Source: Oegoconia quadripuncta
Taxonomy: Eukaryota; Arthropoda; Insecta; Lepidoptera; Autostichidae
NCBI GenBank assembly: GCA_949316235.1
Contig: OX438749.1
Span: 10,062,914 to 10,126,913, forward strand
Reading direction: 5' to 3'
Length of the DNA stretch: 64,000 nucleotides
Shown: piece after piece, positions 12,239-24,182 of the stretch
How the letters are laid out: every line of letters starts with the position of its first letter
How positions within the stretch are numbered: the stretch's first letter is position 1
Made by a program: the position numbers and the translations under genes
The notes under the pieces: model-generated
Database searches by the model: none
What the model was told of the DNA's origin: nothing
Seen by the model: only the letters and a program-made list of their open reading frames with translations

Positions 12239-12285
12239 AGTTTAATACAATACAAATACACTTTATTGCACAAAAAAAAAATATG
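12239..12285 (-). repeat. LINE 3' tip, family I
   Basis: Minus strand: GTGCAATAAAGTGTATTTGT then ATTGTATT, the extreme 3' end only. Confidence 0.6.
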
Positions 12286-12474
12286 CAATTATAATAATAA
12301 TTCTATAACTTCTAGAACTGTATTCACATCATTTAGCTCGATTCTTTAAATAGGGCATTATTTAGGTAGGAGTTCTTTCCGATGGAACTATTGTGGAATT
12401 GCTTTTAATGGTTTACTTATAGCTTATTAAATTTAACTGTGCCTACATTTAAGTACCAATGAAATATAATTTCA

Positions 12475-12516
12475 ATAGTCAGTTTCCCGAAAATAAATAA
12501 ATAATATAATAAAAAC
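12475..12516 (+). repeat. LINE-like 3' tail
   Basis: CAGTTTCCCGAAAATAAATA, as at 5205-5258. Confidence 0.5.
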
Positions 12517-12773
12517 AAATAATAATATAGCCATTGTTCATATGATATAGTAATTTTAGAGTTCAGTACTTCGAAAGGTAAAACGGAAACGGTTTTACTA
12601 TAACTTATTTTTAAAGGCACATCAAAAAACTTATCACCCGTCAATTTATTTACATCAATTAAATATTATTTTCATATCAAATATACTGATTGCACATCAA
12701 ATTAACAAGAGCGTACACACATTATATTCACGGGTACGTATTTGAATGTCTAAAATTAAAAAAACCTAACGTA

Positions 12774-12860
12774 TTGATTTAAAGGGTGGGTGCGAGCGAA
12801 GCGAGCACGGGAGTTCGGGGCACCCCGACATCTGTTGGTTAGGTTGGATGGTTTTGTTAG
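12774..12860 (+). repeat. GC-richer repeat-like segment
   Basis: GGTGCGAGCGAAGCGAGCAC, GGGAGTTCGGGGCACCCCGA. Similar segments are widespread in insect genomes; only one copy is seen here. Confidence 0.35.
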
Positions 12861-13267
12861 GTTATCATGTATGGATAAAGAAATGATATTTGGCCTTGTA
12901 ATCAATCATCAATTAACCATCAATTGATCTATCGGACATGTAACATGTAACTTTTCTCGTATCACAATATCTAAGTGGATGATCTCATAGATTTATTGTG
13001 ACCTAGTTATTATTATATATGGGATTGGGAATTATTTTTTAAACAAAACGATAATTTTTTGATTTACAGTTAAATACTAGCCTTTTACTATTACTAGTGG
13101 TAGATCATAGTTCTACAAAAATATATCAATACATCCAGGCGCCCTGACGTACCCATCAATACTGAACTAGAATCTTGAAAGGCGAAAATAAATGTACTCA
13201 CATCATGTAATACATCACAACTAAAGAAAAAAAATCTGCAAATTTGAATAATATAGGTGAAACAACC

Positions 13268-13420
13268 GACTTAAGTATGTTTCCGTTCTCTATCTCAGAG
13301 TGCATCATCAGATCATTACCAAATGACAAAATATGTATCATATAAAGAAGTATCGCGAAATATACATTTAAAAATGGTAAACCTCCTCCTTTTTGAAGTC
13401 ATTACAAGACTTTGTCAATG
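13268..13420. repeat. Family L-related repeat
   Basis: CTCTATCTCAGAGTGCATCA near 13290 and AACCTCCTCCTTTTTGAAGT near 13380. The same two motifs occur at 42.2 and 42.97 kb. Confidence 0.5.
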
Positions 13421-13884
13421 GTGAAGTTATGAAGCACAACTCATACTTGAGCGTCTTTTTTTACTAATAAATAAAATATTACATAATATTTCCTATAACA
13501 CAAATGTATATATGATCACAATTATATTTTAGTCACGATTTTGCACACTCTTAGATGACATCACATACTTGTATTAAGCATATAAGTACTCATGTATAAC
13601 TTGACCCACAAACTTAACATTTTTTTAAAGTCTGTAGTTTGATCCGGTTCTAATGACCACATGTTGGTACCTCCAGTTTTTCTTTAGGTTCATAACGAAG
13701 ATATGCCGGATGTGTAAATACTATATCCTATTACGTTTTTATGGTTTTTTATCCCTTTGTTGTATGTGCCAATCGGCAAGACCACAACTTATTATTTAGC
13801 AGAATTTTCATTCATAATAGCTCACATAATTTTCCTTATTATCATTTAGCTGCAACTTTCCCTGTGTCTGTCTGTAATCAAATC

Positions 13885-14235
13885 ATATAAATTGAGTCCC
13901 AGTATTCAGTTAAGCTCAAAATTTAGCATTTCGGACGACAATGCAATATTATGGTGTTGTTGAGCTGGTCTAATGATGGAGCCGGACTATAGGAACCCAT
14001 CGAGTTTGAACTCGTTTGATTTGTCTTGACAAGTAGCGTGATTATCGATGGTATCCAGGTTCTGATAATGTAGCCATAGGAACTCAGTAAGAAAACCATG
14101 TAATCCGGTTGAGTTCGCGCCCATGTTAGTTGTGTTTGTGAGTACTAGAATAATGTGATAATCATGATCATAACGGAGATTCACTGGATTATCGGGGTAG
14201 CCTGGTATTGCCGACCTTAGAGAACATTTCGTATC
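13885..14235 (+). repeat. Interspersed repeat, family K
   Basis: CAATGCAATATTATGGTGTT, GTTGAGCTGGTCTAATGATG, GAGCCGG, then TAATGTGATAATCATGATCA as in the first copy. Confidence 0.65.
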
Positions 14236-14709
14236 AGTCTGGGTGAGTCTCATTTGTGAAAATAAAATATAAATCTACCCAAATAAATGAGTTTTAAGAA
14301 CTTTACTTAGGGAATTATCAAATTTATGTTTTATATGAATTTTATCTGAATTTTAATAACACCCTTCCTTTTTACATCGGGTGTTGAAAACAAGTTTGGA
14401 CTGTCGGTGTGTCATCAATGTTTAATAATAAAATATTAAGCTTATGCTGTATTTCACTCTAAGAAATTTCGCTTGTGTAAAAGCCCGTGATCTCTTGACG
14501 TCCCATTTAACACTTTTAGGGACAGCATCTTCACATAAATTGTATTATTATGACGTCTAAAACTAAACGTTTTTACGATATAAAAACAACTGTTCATAAA
14601 AACTGTCACTTTCACGTCACACCACCCATTCCATTCACTTAAATTTATTCATTCCATTGCGGGATGTAGGTAAGTTTGTGTAAATGCGAACTTTGCATTG
14701 TATTACTAC

Positions 14710-14980
14710 CACACGGCGAGAACAGTAGGCAACAACGTTTGGTTTAGCGCGGTTAGTCCTCGAATGGGTGACCCAGTAGTGGCATTTTAATACGTGTTTC
14801 GGAGAGCACCAATTGTTTTTAATTGAAAGCAGTCGTTAAGCCAAGTCGCTGGTTTACAGGCAGCTTGAAAGGTATCATATGGATAGTTTGACAGAAATCC
14901 ATCAATCTATACTGGACTCGCGTGGAGTATTATAGCTCACGCCCTCTCCTAGTCTGCACCCCCGCAATGGGAACCGAATA
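14710..14980 (+). mobile_element. 5S rRNA-derived SINE, family E
   Basis: AGCGCGGTTAGTCCTCGAAT then GGGTGACCC matches the middle of insect 5S rRNA. The tail carries TACTGGACTCGCGTGGAGTA, close to the family D tail. Confidence 0.7.
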
Positions 14981-15057
14981 CTATTAATATAACGGCGCAA
15001 TGGTTTAATAAAATCGTCGAGCTTAATTTTTATTTTTTATTACTATTAAATAATAAT

Positions 15058-15318
15058 AATTAGGTAAATAATAAATAAATTGCACATATAGACAGCGCCA
15101 GCTAGTTCCACACTAATATGGATAACAGATGGTTGATAAACTACACAAATATATTTATTTTTGTAAATAGATACACATATAAATGAAAAACATCCATACC
15201 TCGGGAACACATGTCTGTATTCATCTTACAAACATATGCCCCTAGCGGGATTCAAACACGCGACCTTTTGGTATAGCAATCAGAGTTTCTAACCACTGTA
15301 CATCAAATAAGTCGTCAA
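15058..15318 (-). mobile_element. tRNA-headed SINE, family B
   Basis: Minus-strand copy. It contains GGATTCAAACACGCGACC (box B inverted) and the (TAAA)n-like tail at its low-coordinate end. Confidence 0.75.
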
Positions 15319-15930
15319 TAAGACTACATTTCGAAAATCATTACACTAAGCAGAATAATTGTGTGGTCGAATATTTGTATGGGTATCTGTAATATGTAAA
15401 TAAACTTTTTATCTATCAGAGTTTCGAGCTCCGCATCAATTACTATCATCACTGGTCTCACCTTTACGACATCCATCGGCAGAAATATGTTGGTCTTATT
15501 CTTCTTACACTGAAAAGTATATAGCGTTCCTACTTCATAACCCTCTCACTGCTTACGAGCACTGCAACAAATTAGCATTTGCTAGACACACCAGCATACC
15601 TACACGTTAATTGATGTTGTGTAACTCACCTTATATTTGTATTTCTATCATGTGTTTTTATTGACATACGTACGTAATGGAAGCGTAATACTAGCCCAGT
15701 TTACGTGGTTTTCGCAACGGCTCGTAAAGTATTGTAAACGAGCCCCTTTGCGCGGTCACATGACTGTAGGGCTGGCAGCAAAATCACTTAACGTTACCAT
15801 AAATTAAAAATTTAGAAAACACAGATAAACACACAAAATCCAGATAAAACCAAACCGTGTTAAATGCTAAATATCGTCGAAATGGCTTAATCCATCAAAC
15901 ATGTCTAAGAAGCTATCCCCGAGTTTAATC

Positions 15931-16196
15931 TTAAATATAAAAACATTTAAAATTTAGAAAACCGTCAATGTAATCATCCAAGTTTTTCGTCGGGGGTTCG
16001 AGATATATAATATTGCGCTTCCATTCGCGGAGACGCTCAAGAGGAAAATGAAGATGTTTGTCGTTTCGCGAGATAAATTTGTGAAATACAAAATAACTGA
16101 CTGCGCATAAAGATTTTAATAATTGGGGTATCTCTTCCATGCCAAAACGATTAGCGAAATTACGCAAAGTTATCAATATTTGGATAGGTGGCCACT
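15931..16196 (-). pseudogene. Possible PIF/Harbinger-like transposase remnant
   Basis: An 88-residue open stretch on the minus strand starts after a TAG near 16195: WPPIQILITLRNFANRFGME, then EIPQLLKSL, FHKFISRNDKHLHFPLERL. The order 'QIL.TLR.FA..' followed about 40 residues later by 'h..FP' recalls the N-terminal half of Harbinger (HARBI1-like) transposases. There is no catalytic motif here and no terminal repeats were found. It could instead be a chance frame or a host exon; I cannot decide without a search. Confidence 0.3.
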
Positions 16197-16732
16197 ACAT
16201 ACATTTCAATATGAGTATTCCCGTGAAGTGATAGTGGGTCCGTTGTTTTAAATTCAACGTAGTCGTAGTAGCCTGCGTCTGGCTTTAAAATGGGTTTATA
16301 AGTCAGATTTCCACCTGTAAATAATCTTACAGAATTCCAGAGTACAGCAAAATAAATGTTTTTAAAAATTTGTTACATATCTAATTTTGGTAACCTTTTT
16401 CAAGAATTTCAAAGAATGACAGTAATTGCTAAACTTCAACATAAAAGTCAGTCTAAACGGAAACCAATACATTTAACAACTACCACCGACGAAGTAGGTA
16501 CTGTGAGGACTAGAGCATAGCCCAGGGATCTTATAGAAAACGACACATCACCCTTAATATCTTTATTCAGCTTTCTAAACTCATCATGTACCTACATAAT
16601 TCTTCCACATTTGCGTATTCTATGTATGTGTATGTAAATATATGAAATTTATTCACGTCGCTTGTATCTGCATCCCTATTTAATACCACACGACGTACCA
16701 ATTTCAAATATACTGTCCTTATACCCAAGGGT

Positions 16733-16880
16733 CGTATGGAAGAGATCGCTTTTAGTGATAAGGTCGCCAAATTGTACATTCTATTCTTACCATTTTTCTG
16801 AAACTGTATTTTCTTTTCTGTTGTACATTAAAGTGTATTTGTAGTGTATTGTATTGTATTGTATTGTACTAACCTCTGAT
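16733..16880 (+). repeat. LINE 3' end, family I
   Basis: GGAAGAGATCGCTTTTAGTG, ATAAGGTCGCC, then a (GTATT)n tail after CATTAAAGTGTATTTG. Confidence 0.75.
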
Positions 16881-17449
16881 CCTTCTAGTATAATTTAATA
16901 TCAAATGTGAGTTCATTCATGCGCTAACTTGTTAACCATAAAATATACTCTGCTATCAAGCAAACACGATTTTTCTTTCGCGCGCCCTAATTAGAATGAC
17001 TAGACAGACCCATCGATACCATAGTTACAATGTCTAAAACCTATCACATAACTATTTCAAACTTCGTGGAGCGAATCGGCATGACGTGTGGTCGATATGT
17101 GCTTGGCAGCCCTGTCGGTCACATGACCGAGTCATATGCGTCTGCGATGATATTGCATTGCGGAAGACAACCGACTTTCTCCCACCATAGGCTCAGCTCG
17201 TTTGGATGCCTTCCGCCTCCAGCGGGCAAAAGGGCATTCTTCTTTAGAAGCTGCAGCATTTACAAGAAGGTCACATACGAAATTGGGATGAATACAACGT
17301 ATAGACGTCACTTTGTAAAGATAAATATAACAGGCTCGTATCGACGTTGCGATATCTAAAATTGAAAATATTCCATTATCGAGCTAATTTTTTTTATATG
17401 GCTTATATAAAAATTATATTTTTCTCACAAATGTTTTATATAGTTTTTA
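16881..17449. other. Intergenic DNA, no convincing gene
   Basis: A 109-codon plus-strand frame (17030-17359) has no recognisable domain or homologue pattern. A TCACATGA motif lies at 17119-17126. Confidence 0.4.
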
Positions 17450-17615
17450 AGTTCAGGTCAAAGCAATACATAAACTAAAGGTTTCCACTTTAAATATCTT
17501 CAAGATTCGGTCCTGAACACTCGGATTATCCTTTGACGGACAGACAAACAGCGAGCGTTGCAACAAGAAAGGCTCAATTTAGACTTTTTGAGTACGGAAC
17601 CCTAAAAAACGAAAA
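17450..17615 (+). repeat. Insect interspersed repeat (ACGGAACCCTAAAAA type)
   Basis: GACGGACAGACAAACAGCGA ... TTTTTGAGTACGGAACCCTA. A related piece is at 45725-45830. Confidence 0.5.
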
Positions 17616-17640
17616 ATAACTTCTATACACTCACAGTATA

Positions 17641-18080
17641 TACCGGATGAGTTTTTACCGTAATAAAAAAATATGGCATATTAGGTAACGCATTTATGTG
17701 TACTCGTGTGCAATAAATTATAAATAAATAAATAAAGTAAGTGAAATAGAGGTTATTGGCACAGGTAGATTAACTTGATTTTTTTTTAACACCATCATCG
17801 ACTCTCGCCGGCCGGAGATTGATATGTGACTGGCGGGATTCGTAGGGTTCCTATCATCCATTTATTCGGAACTCATATTTTCTCCAAGGTTTTTTTATTT
17901 AATTATGTGAATTTTTATTTAATTATGTGGAATATCTACAAACGTGACCGTCACGTAACACAACGCATTGTCGAGGATGATATTGAAAAAAAAAAAAAAA
18001 AAACTACCTATGCCAATATACTTTCTATTTCACTTACCTAAAATGGCCTATTTTTTCCTTACGGCAAAAATCATCCGGTA
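17641..18080. mobile_element. MITE family M1, copy 1
   Basis: TACCGGATGAGTTTTTACCG at the left and its inverse at the right, TA outside both ends. The long terminal arms include GGCATATTAGGTAA and AAGTGAAATAGAGGTTATTG. An extra 50-bp A-rich stretch is inserted in the left arm near 17690-17740. Confidence 0.85.
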
Positions 18081-18552
18081 TATTTATCTGTATCATTTTT
18101 AATACACGCTTCATACAAATTCATACTTTCGTGAATTCTTTAGTTATTAAATTGATAACGTAAATCTATTCAACCATTATTACTTTGAAAACTGTACTCA
18201 TGGCTAAGAATATTCTAAGTATTTATCATTGTTTGAATAATGGCACCTTACTCATGTTACCTCGGATAATGGCTAATTTGATTTTAACGATCCGCTTGAA
18301 TGATGACCAAACATTAAGTTTCCCGGATCCTAATTCGGTGTCTGAACAGAGATCACGATCATGTGACTTTACAAAAACACTGCAAATACGACCGTCCGCG
18401 TCGTCGGCGAATTACATAACACTCAGAGAGCCGGAACGAAATTTTTCTTGATACTTATGTTTAAAATTCTAATTTGAAATTTTATATTGCCGTACATCAC
18501 AAACTAAACGGTATTTTTTTTGTGAGGCATGAATTTTGATGATTCTGTTGGT

Positions 18553-18738
18553 AATATCATCGTCATCATATCAGCCAAAGGACGTCCACTACTGAACATA
18601 GGCCTCCTACATAGATTTCCAGAGCGAATGGTGTGAGCTGACGTCCTACGCTGCGCTTGCCAGTGCGTGGTCTCCACTCGAGAACTTTAACGCCCCACGG
18701 GCCAACAGTTCTTCGAGCTAAGGACCCTTACTAATATA
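18553..18738 (-). pseudogene. RTE-like LINE C-terminal fragment
   Basis: Minus-strand translation gives GVKVLEWRPRTGKRSVGR and, in a shifted frame, EAYVQ*WTSFG* at the end. This matches the conserved C-terminus of lepidopteran RTE-type LINEs (WRP..GKRSVGRP ... EAYVQQWTSFG). A frameshift and a Q-to-stop change make it dead. Confidence 0.75.
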
Positions 18739-19411
18739 GTCGTGGTAAAATTTATTCTATTATTATATTTTGTGTACCTCAAATACAAGGGTCGAGACTC
18801 GATCCACTATAGGACTTGCATATAGACAAAGTAACAACACGTAGAGGACCCTTTTATGATAATTTTATTGAAATATGATAGGAAACAAACATCGTGACCT
18901 CTCTCTAAATGCACCAACAGAGTGCGCTGACTGACAGGCCTCATTGTCTGCTGCCCAGGCTATGACACCATAAAGAAAACTGGGTCTATTTTGTTGAGGT
19001 GTTAACGTGTTTACTACAGAGACTTCGGGCACTTGCCTTCATCATAGTCTGAGACTGAGAAAATTGGCAAGCGTTGACACGCCTCTCATGTCTGAATAGC
19101 ATAGCAAAAATCCTTATTTAAGAACCTATCCCTATTTAACTGACCTATACAAGATGGTAACATTAAAATTAAATACTTAATAATATCTGCTATATACGTG
19201 TTTTAATTGTACTCGCGATAATGAGACATCTTTCGAGGAAGCGGAAAAATAAAATTTGCAATTTGGGACTGAGCTTTGCAATAAAATTTAATATCACCTT
19301 GAAACTTAACCTTTTAAAAATGCCTTATCATCATCAACACTCTTACACGTCCTCACTATTCCTCCTCTCACTATCTCACTGGGAGAGGCCATAAACGTGT
19401 TTCTTCTTCTT

Positions 19412-19565
19412 CAATTTAAGAGCTATGCTCTTGTCGGTGGAGTACTGACCACGTCTCTCTGCTTTCCGCCCTCGGTGTTAAAAGTGTTTAGAGAGATTTA
19501 AATATTATTTATATATGACCCCTAAGCTATTATTCTAAAACGTACTGTAGTAAAAGGCAAAGGAC
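19412..19565 (+). repeat. Interspersed repeat, family J
   Basis: CAATTTAAGAGCTATGCTCT, TGTCGGTGGAG ... CTCTGCTTTCCGCCCTCGGT ... GACCCCTAAGCTATTATTCT. Confidence 0.75.
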
Positions 19566-19625
19566 CTACGAATCCGGTTCAACGAACCCGGAAAACAGGA
19601 TTTTAAGAAATGCTACTTGTTGCTG

Positions 19626-19682
19626 CACAAAATTTCAAGAAACAACAATATTTATTATATTGTTGTTTCTTGAAACTTTGTG
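19626..19682. repeat. Hairpin, 26-bp arms, 5-nt loop
   Basis: Arms 19626-19651 and 19657-19682 pair with one mismatch around loop TTATT. Sequence: CACAAAATTTCAAGAAACAA and on. It may be a foldback MITE core or a template-switch product. Confidence 0.8.
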
Positions 19683-19834
19683 TACGTAGTGCTGATTCTT
19701 AGAAGAAATTTTTGCCATTATTTTTAAACAAGTTTGTCTATCATTATCATCGTTATGAGCCCGTATCAGCATACTGTACTGTATACGTAGGCCTCTTCTC
19801 TGTAACGCCATTTTTCCTACCTTTTGTTAATATG

Positions 19835-20163
19835 TACCGCCTCCGTGGCTCAATGTAAACAACGTTAGGTTTACGATTCGGAGGTCGCGGGTTCGATCCC
19901 CAGCGGAGTATATGTTTAAGTACTCGGTTTGGTTGGTGGTAGGGCATTTTAAATGTCCGCCTGGCTAGCTACCACCATCTTATCTAAATCTGCCGCCAAG
20001 CAACAATGTTAATAGCATTGCTGTGTTCCGGTTGTCAGAGAAGCCAGTCCCCCAAATATGTTGGGGTTTCCGGGTCAGTTACGCTTCCACCTTCGACCTC
20101 ATCTTCACTTAACATCAGGTGTGATTGAGGTCAAGTACCAACCCGTTGTGCATAAAAAAAAAA
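19835..20163 (+). mobile_element. tRNA-headed SINE, family A, full length
   Basis: Head with box A TGGCTCAATG (19846-19855) and box B GGTTCGATCCC (19890-19900). The body has GGCTAGCTACCACCATCTTA and CTGCCGCCAAGCAACAATG. The 3' end reads TTCACTTAACATCAGGTGTG then AACCCGTTGTGCATAAAAAA. It ends in an A-run. Confidence 0.85.
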
Positions 20164-20421
20164 GTGGTTTTCGGCGAGTCGAACTTCCGCTATCCGTGAT
20201 GGAATATACTAGTATAAAAACATTAATCCAAAAACATCACCCTTTTGTAATCGGATAAAGGGGCCAACTTCTCACCCAGCAGTCATTTAGACCTACAAAT
20301 TATTTGAAATCTAGATCAATGCCATGTTCCAATAAATTCTTCCGTGGTCATATAAAATCTTGAACAAATGACTTCAATAAGACTTACATGTGCAATAATA
20401 ATACCTTACGATTATTTTCAT

Positions 20422-20718
20422 GTCCTGCTTGGTGTAGTGGTTAGAGACTTTGATCACTATGTCTTGAGATCGCAGATTCGAATCTCGCTTGCGAGATATG
20501 TTAGTATAATGAATATGGACATGTGTAAGGACTTATGGATGTTTTGCAATTATAATAAATATATAAGAAATAAATATCTTTGCACATACACACAGCGCAA
20601 TACGAGCATATTTACTCAAAAAAAAATCAGGTAGTATATCAACCATCTGATATGCATAATACAAGTATAGTTGCTTAGTGTATGACGGTGTGTGTATGTC
20701 CAAGAACATTTATTTTTA
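20422..20718 (+). mobile_element. tRNA-headed SINE, family B
   Basis: TTGGTGTAGTGGTTAGAGAC and GCAGATTCGAATCTCGC. The body resembles 32.7 kb with more mutations. Confidence 0.75.
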
Positions 20719-20838
20719 ACTTGTAGCCTGTATTGTCCCACTGCTGGGCAAAAGATTCTCCTATTTTTTTTCACTTGTCTCTGTCCAGTGCAAAATCTAT
20801 CCACTCCTTGTTGAATGAATCCAGCTCTTCGCGCCATT
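20716..20838 (-). pseudogene. RTE-like LINE C-terminal fragment
   Basis: Minus strand reads WREELDSFNKEWIDFALDRD, then K*KKIGESFAQQWDNTGYK. The W...W...A.dR...gE.fAQQW pattern is the C-terminal signature of RTE-type LINE proteins. One TGA replaces a probable Trp codon. It abuts the tail of the SINE at 20422-20718. Confidence 0.7.
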
Positions 20839-21473
20839 TATATATTTATTAAATAAAAATCGTTTCATAAAAAAAAATGACATTTCTATTAAATTTACAT
20901 GTGATAGGTAGATAAGTTTAATGATATTGTTCACGTTGATTTGGACCGCTGAATAAATACTTGCAAAGTTGAAACTTAATAAAATTGTATTATTATTAAG
21001 TTTATACGACCGCATCAAGAAAACTGACGTACTAATAAGCTGTTATTCCCAGACAAGTCTTTATCAATAATAGATACTTTAACATAAACGTGTATTATCG
21101 AAAATCAGTAAATCACCGTTTGAAGCAACAATGCCACCGCGTGGTCACGAGCGAAAATCACGCGCATCCTTGGCGAATAAACAATTGTCCCTTCTCTGGC
21201 CCATAGGTCACTGACACTGAATAACTAACCACTCAAATGCTATGTTATGTCAGTGCTACGTCTTCTCACAAACGAGCCCATAAGATAGGATTCTTATGTG
21301 TAAACTGTTGTGTTGCAACTTCTTTTTTTACTGGACTACGGCGAAGCAAAAGAATTGTTATGATTTTATCAATGTTTATGTGTACAATCTGGTTCATAAG
21401 TGCATTTCCAGTTCCAGATCCAACGATTCAGATTATATCAAATACCTTTGTATTTATGGTAAGTAAGATTACT

Positions 21474-21590
21474 AAGTCCCCAACCCGCATTGGGCCAGCG
21501 TGGTGGACTATGGCCCATATGGCTCATTATACGAGGGAAAGCCTATATATATCCCTACAGTGGGATGTTTACCGGCTGAGATATAATACA
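21474..21590 (+). mobile_element. SINE family D 3' fragment
   Basis: CCCCAACCCGCATTGGGCCA, then GCGTGGTGGACTATGGCCCA, then the GAGGGAAAGCCTATATATA region. Only the 3' half is present. Confidence 0.75.
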
Positions 21591-21820
21591 TACACAAGAA
21601 TCAAAAATATTTATCGTTAGTAATTCAAATATTTTTAAAAACTTTAATCGTTTGAGCAGAGTCTGGATGCGCACTTATGAACCATACTGTACAGGCACAC
21701 TGAAATTTTTGCATTGCGAGTGGCATTTTAGAGGGTTAATTCCGCTCATAGTGTAAATTACGATTTCTTTTTAATTAAATACAGCTTAAATCAAAGATAT
21801 TGCTCTGATCTGTACTCGAA

Positions 21821-21953
21821 AATTATAAATAATGCCTAAATATCTTTAATTACCGTTATTTTTGGAATTTCAAATTATGGATAAAAATGGCCACTATATT
21901 TATAATGGTGAATTCTGGAAAATCACCGTTATATTTAGGTATTATTTATAATT
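21821..21953. mobile_element. Small AT-rich MITE, 133 bp
   Basis: Terminal repeats AATTATAAATAATGCCTAAA + TAT at 21821-21843 and the inverse at 21931-21953 match at 22 of 23 positions. No coding content. Confidence 0.7.
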
Positions 21954-21956
21954 AGC

Positions 21957-22170
21957 CTTTAGCTTCGCCTGTGTGTAATAACTGTATTGAGGGTATGTTT
22001 AATTTGTTTATCCTGCGGGAACTACTAATAAAAAATATGTTATCTCCTAATCCAGGGTATGTAATAGCTATATACGAAATTTCATCCAAATCCATTCATC
22101 GATTTCGCTGTGATTGAGCCACAAACAAATAAACAAACATACAAACTTCCGCATTTATAACATTAGTTAT
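21957..22170 (+). repeat. Interspersed repeat, family H
   Basis: CTTTAGCTTCGCCTGTGTGT ... CATCCAAATCCATTCATCGA ... TTATAACATTAGT. Confidence 0.7.
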
Positions 22171-22192
22171 ATCATTATATTATAGTTATATA

Positions 22193-22245
22193 GCCTCATC
22201 TTCACTTAACATCTGATATGATTGAGGTCAAGTGCATAAAAAAAG
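22193..22245 (+). mobile_element. SINE family A 3' tip
   Basis: CTCATCTTCACTTAACATCT ... GAGGTCAAGTGCATAAAAAA only. Confidence 0.65.
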
Positions 22246-22334
22246 TTAGATTAGATTTAAGAAGAAATCTTAATTTATCCAATGAGGGTGCCTCTGGACG
22301 TTATAATCTTAAATGTTTTTTCAAATGTGAGGTT

Positions 22335-22560
22335 TTTACGCGACTGCCCCAGGAAGGAGGGTAATCTTTTTCGGGTGCATGTATATATGTAGAGATCTAT
22401 GTTACCTCCTGTAGCCTAAACGGTGTGTGTTGTGAAGTGCAAGGTGTCATTAGATTCCTTTTAATCCCCAGGGTGGCATAGGATACATTTTATGATAAAA
22501 ATACCAATATTGCACCCGAAAAATACAAAATATGCTGTCGGGTTTTTTTGTTTTTTTAAA
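22335..22560 (+). repeat. Interspersed repeat, family G
   Basis: TACGCGACTGCCCCAGGAAG, GAGGGTAATC ... ATGTTACCTCCTGTAGCC ... AAGTGCAAGGTGTCATTAGA. Confidence 0.75.
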
Positions 22561-23735
22561 TATATATTTCGATTGTTATTGTTTCAGTACACAATAATGC
22601 ATATTAAAAAACCCAAATAACTGCATACTAATAAAATAACATAATGCATCTTTAAAAGTAAGTACGTAAAAGATATTATTTCTGCCTAACTTTATTTTCA
22701 CGCAAATAAAGATACTATAGGGATAAGCTGGGGAACGGCAATTTTGAAAAAACGTAAATTATAACATTTACACTGTTATTCTAACATAGAATTTTTTGGT
22801 TTTGGTTAAAATATGTTTTGTCTCTTACTAAACTAATTAAATTCTTAGTTTGAAAGAACGAGGTATAACACATTTTAATTAAAATAAGTTTAATAAATTC
22901 CGTTCCGTTCTAGTAAACAATTTCTTAAAAATACTAAATAAAAAACACACAGGTATGGTGATGTCCGGAATAAAGGCGCTGCTGCAATAAAAACGTATCT
23001 TGTTGAAGTCAACACCCAGAAGATACAGCGGACAACTGCTTTACCTCGGACATTTTTTCGAAATCGCAAGTTTTATAGTCATATTTAGTACATAGATTGA
23101 TCGAAATAATGCATAAACAAGAGTACCCTGACCTAAATTGCGTCATGGGAAATTTCATAGCATTTGGCACTCGCGAGGAGAGCTCAACTCGTGAATACAA
23201 ACGTCGATTTGAGCAAATCAACCAACCTTGAGCGTGCAGTTAGAAGTCTGAGCGATGACACTTAACTACTGGGTTTGCAGGAATTTTGTTAGATTATAAA
23301 TTTTATTAGTAAAATCACCACTCTAGAATCATGGTTTGTCTATTGCCGCTTTATGGAACTAAGTTTTCTTAGAGATATACATATACATACATATATTAAT
23401 ATATGTGTTTATGACCTGATAATCTAGTATTACTTTTACGGGACTTATAAATTTTTATAAGAATTATTTTAATATTTAAGTAGATTAATCATTTATTCGT
23501 TGTTTTCTGAAAATCAAGTAACAGCACCTATCCAACATGACAGGTATTTGTTGAATGACCTGAAAACTGATGCTATTTTCTACCTAAGTGTTTTCATCGA
23601 AATTCCCTATTCGTGTTCTACAGATGACTTTGTAAATTTAAAGGACATTAAAGCTCCTTTACCAATCACAAAGCACAAAGACACGACAAGACATGTGTGG
23701 GATGCTTTGTTTTGCCTAATATAATATTACATTAG
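22561..23735. other. Intergenic DNA, no gene recognised
   Basis: Contains a 74-codon frame at 23500-23724 with no recognisable motif. No repeat identified. Confidence 0.4.
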
Positions 23736-23921
23736 ATCTTATCTAAATCTGCCGCCAAACAGCAATGTTAATAGCATTGCTATCAATTGTCAGAGATAAG
23801 ATAGCCAGTCCCACAAATAAGAAGGGGTTTCCGGGTCAGTACGCTACCACCTTCGGCCTCATCTTCACTTAACGTCAGGTGTGATTGAGGTCAAGTGCTA
23901 ACCCCTTGTGCATAAAAAAAA
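23736..23921 (+). mobile_element. SINE family A, 5'-truncated
   Basis: Body and 3' end from ATCTTATCTAAATCTGCCGC to CTTGTGCATAAAAAAAA. Confidence 0.8.
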
Positions 23922-24182
23922 GATAAACCGAAATAATATAATTGTGTGTTTTATATTCCGGGAAAACCGTCTAAAGTGCCACCGTGAATTCAAGTTAATG
24001 TGAGGATGACCATGAGAAACCCAAGGGTGTTGAAGATATAATGTCCCTCCATTATTTTATCTAAAAGTACGTCCAAAAGGAAATATGTCAATTTTAATCA
24101 CATACAATATATCGTATTGAACATTTGTGATTAAAAACTGTAACCAAAGTCAAATAGTTTATACCTACTTTTATTATAATAT

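Noticed and set aside
17030..17359. 109-codon frame
   Set aside because: No recognisable motif, no adjacent splice or promoter signal that I could support.
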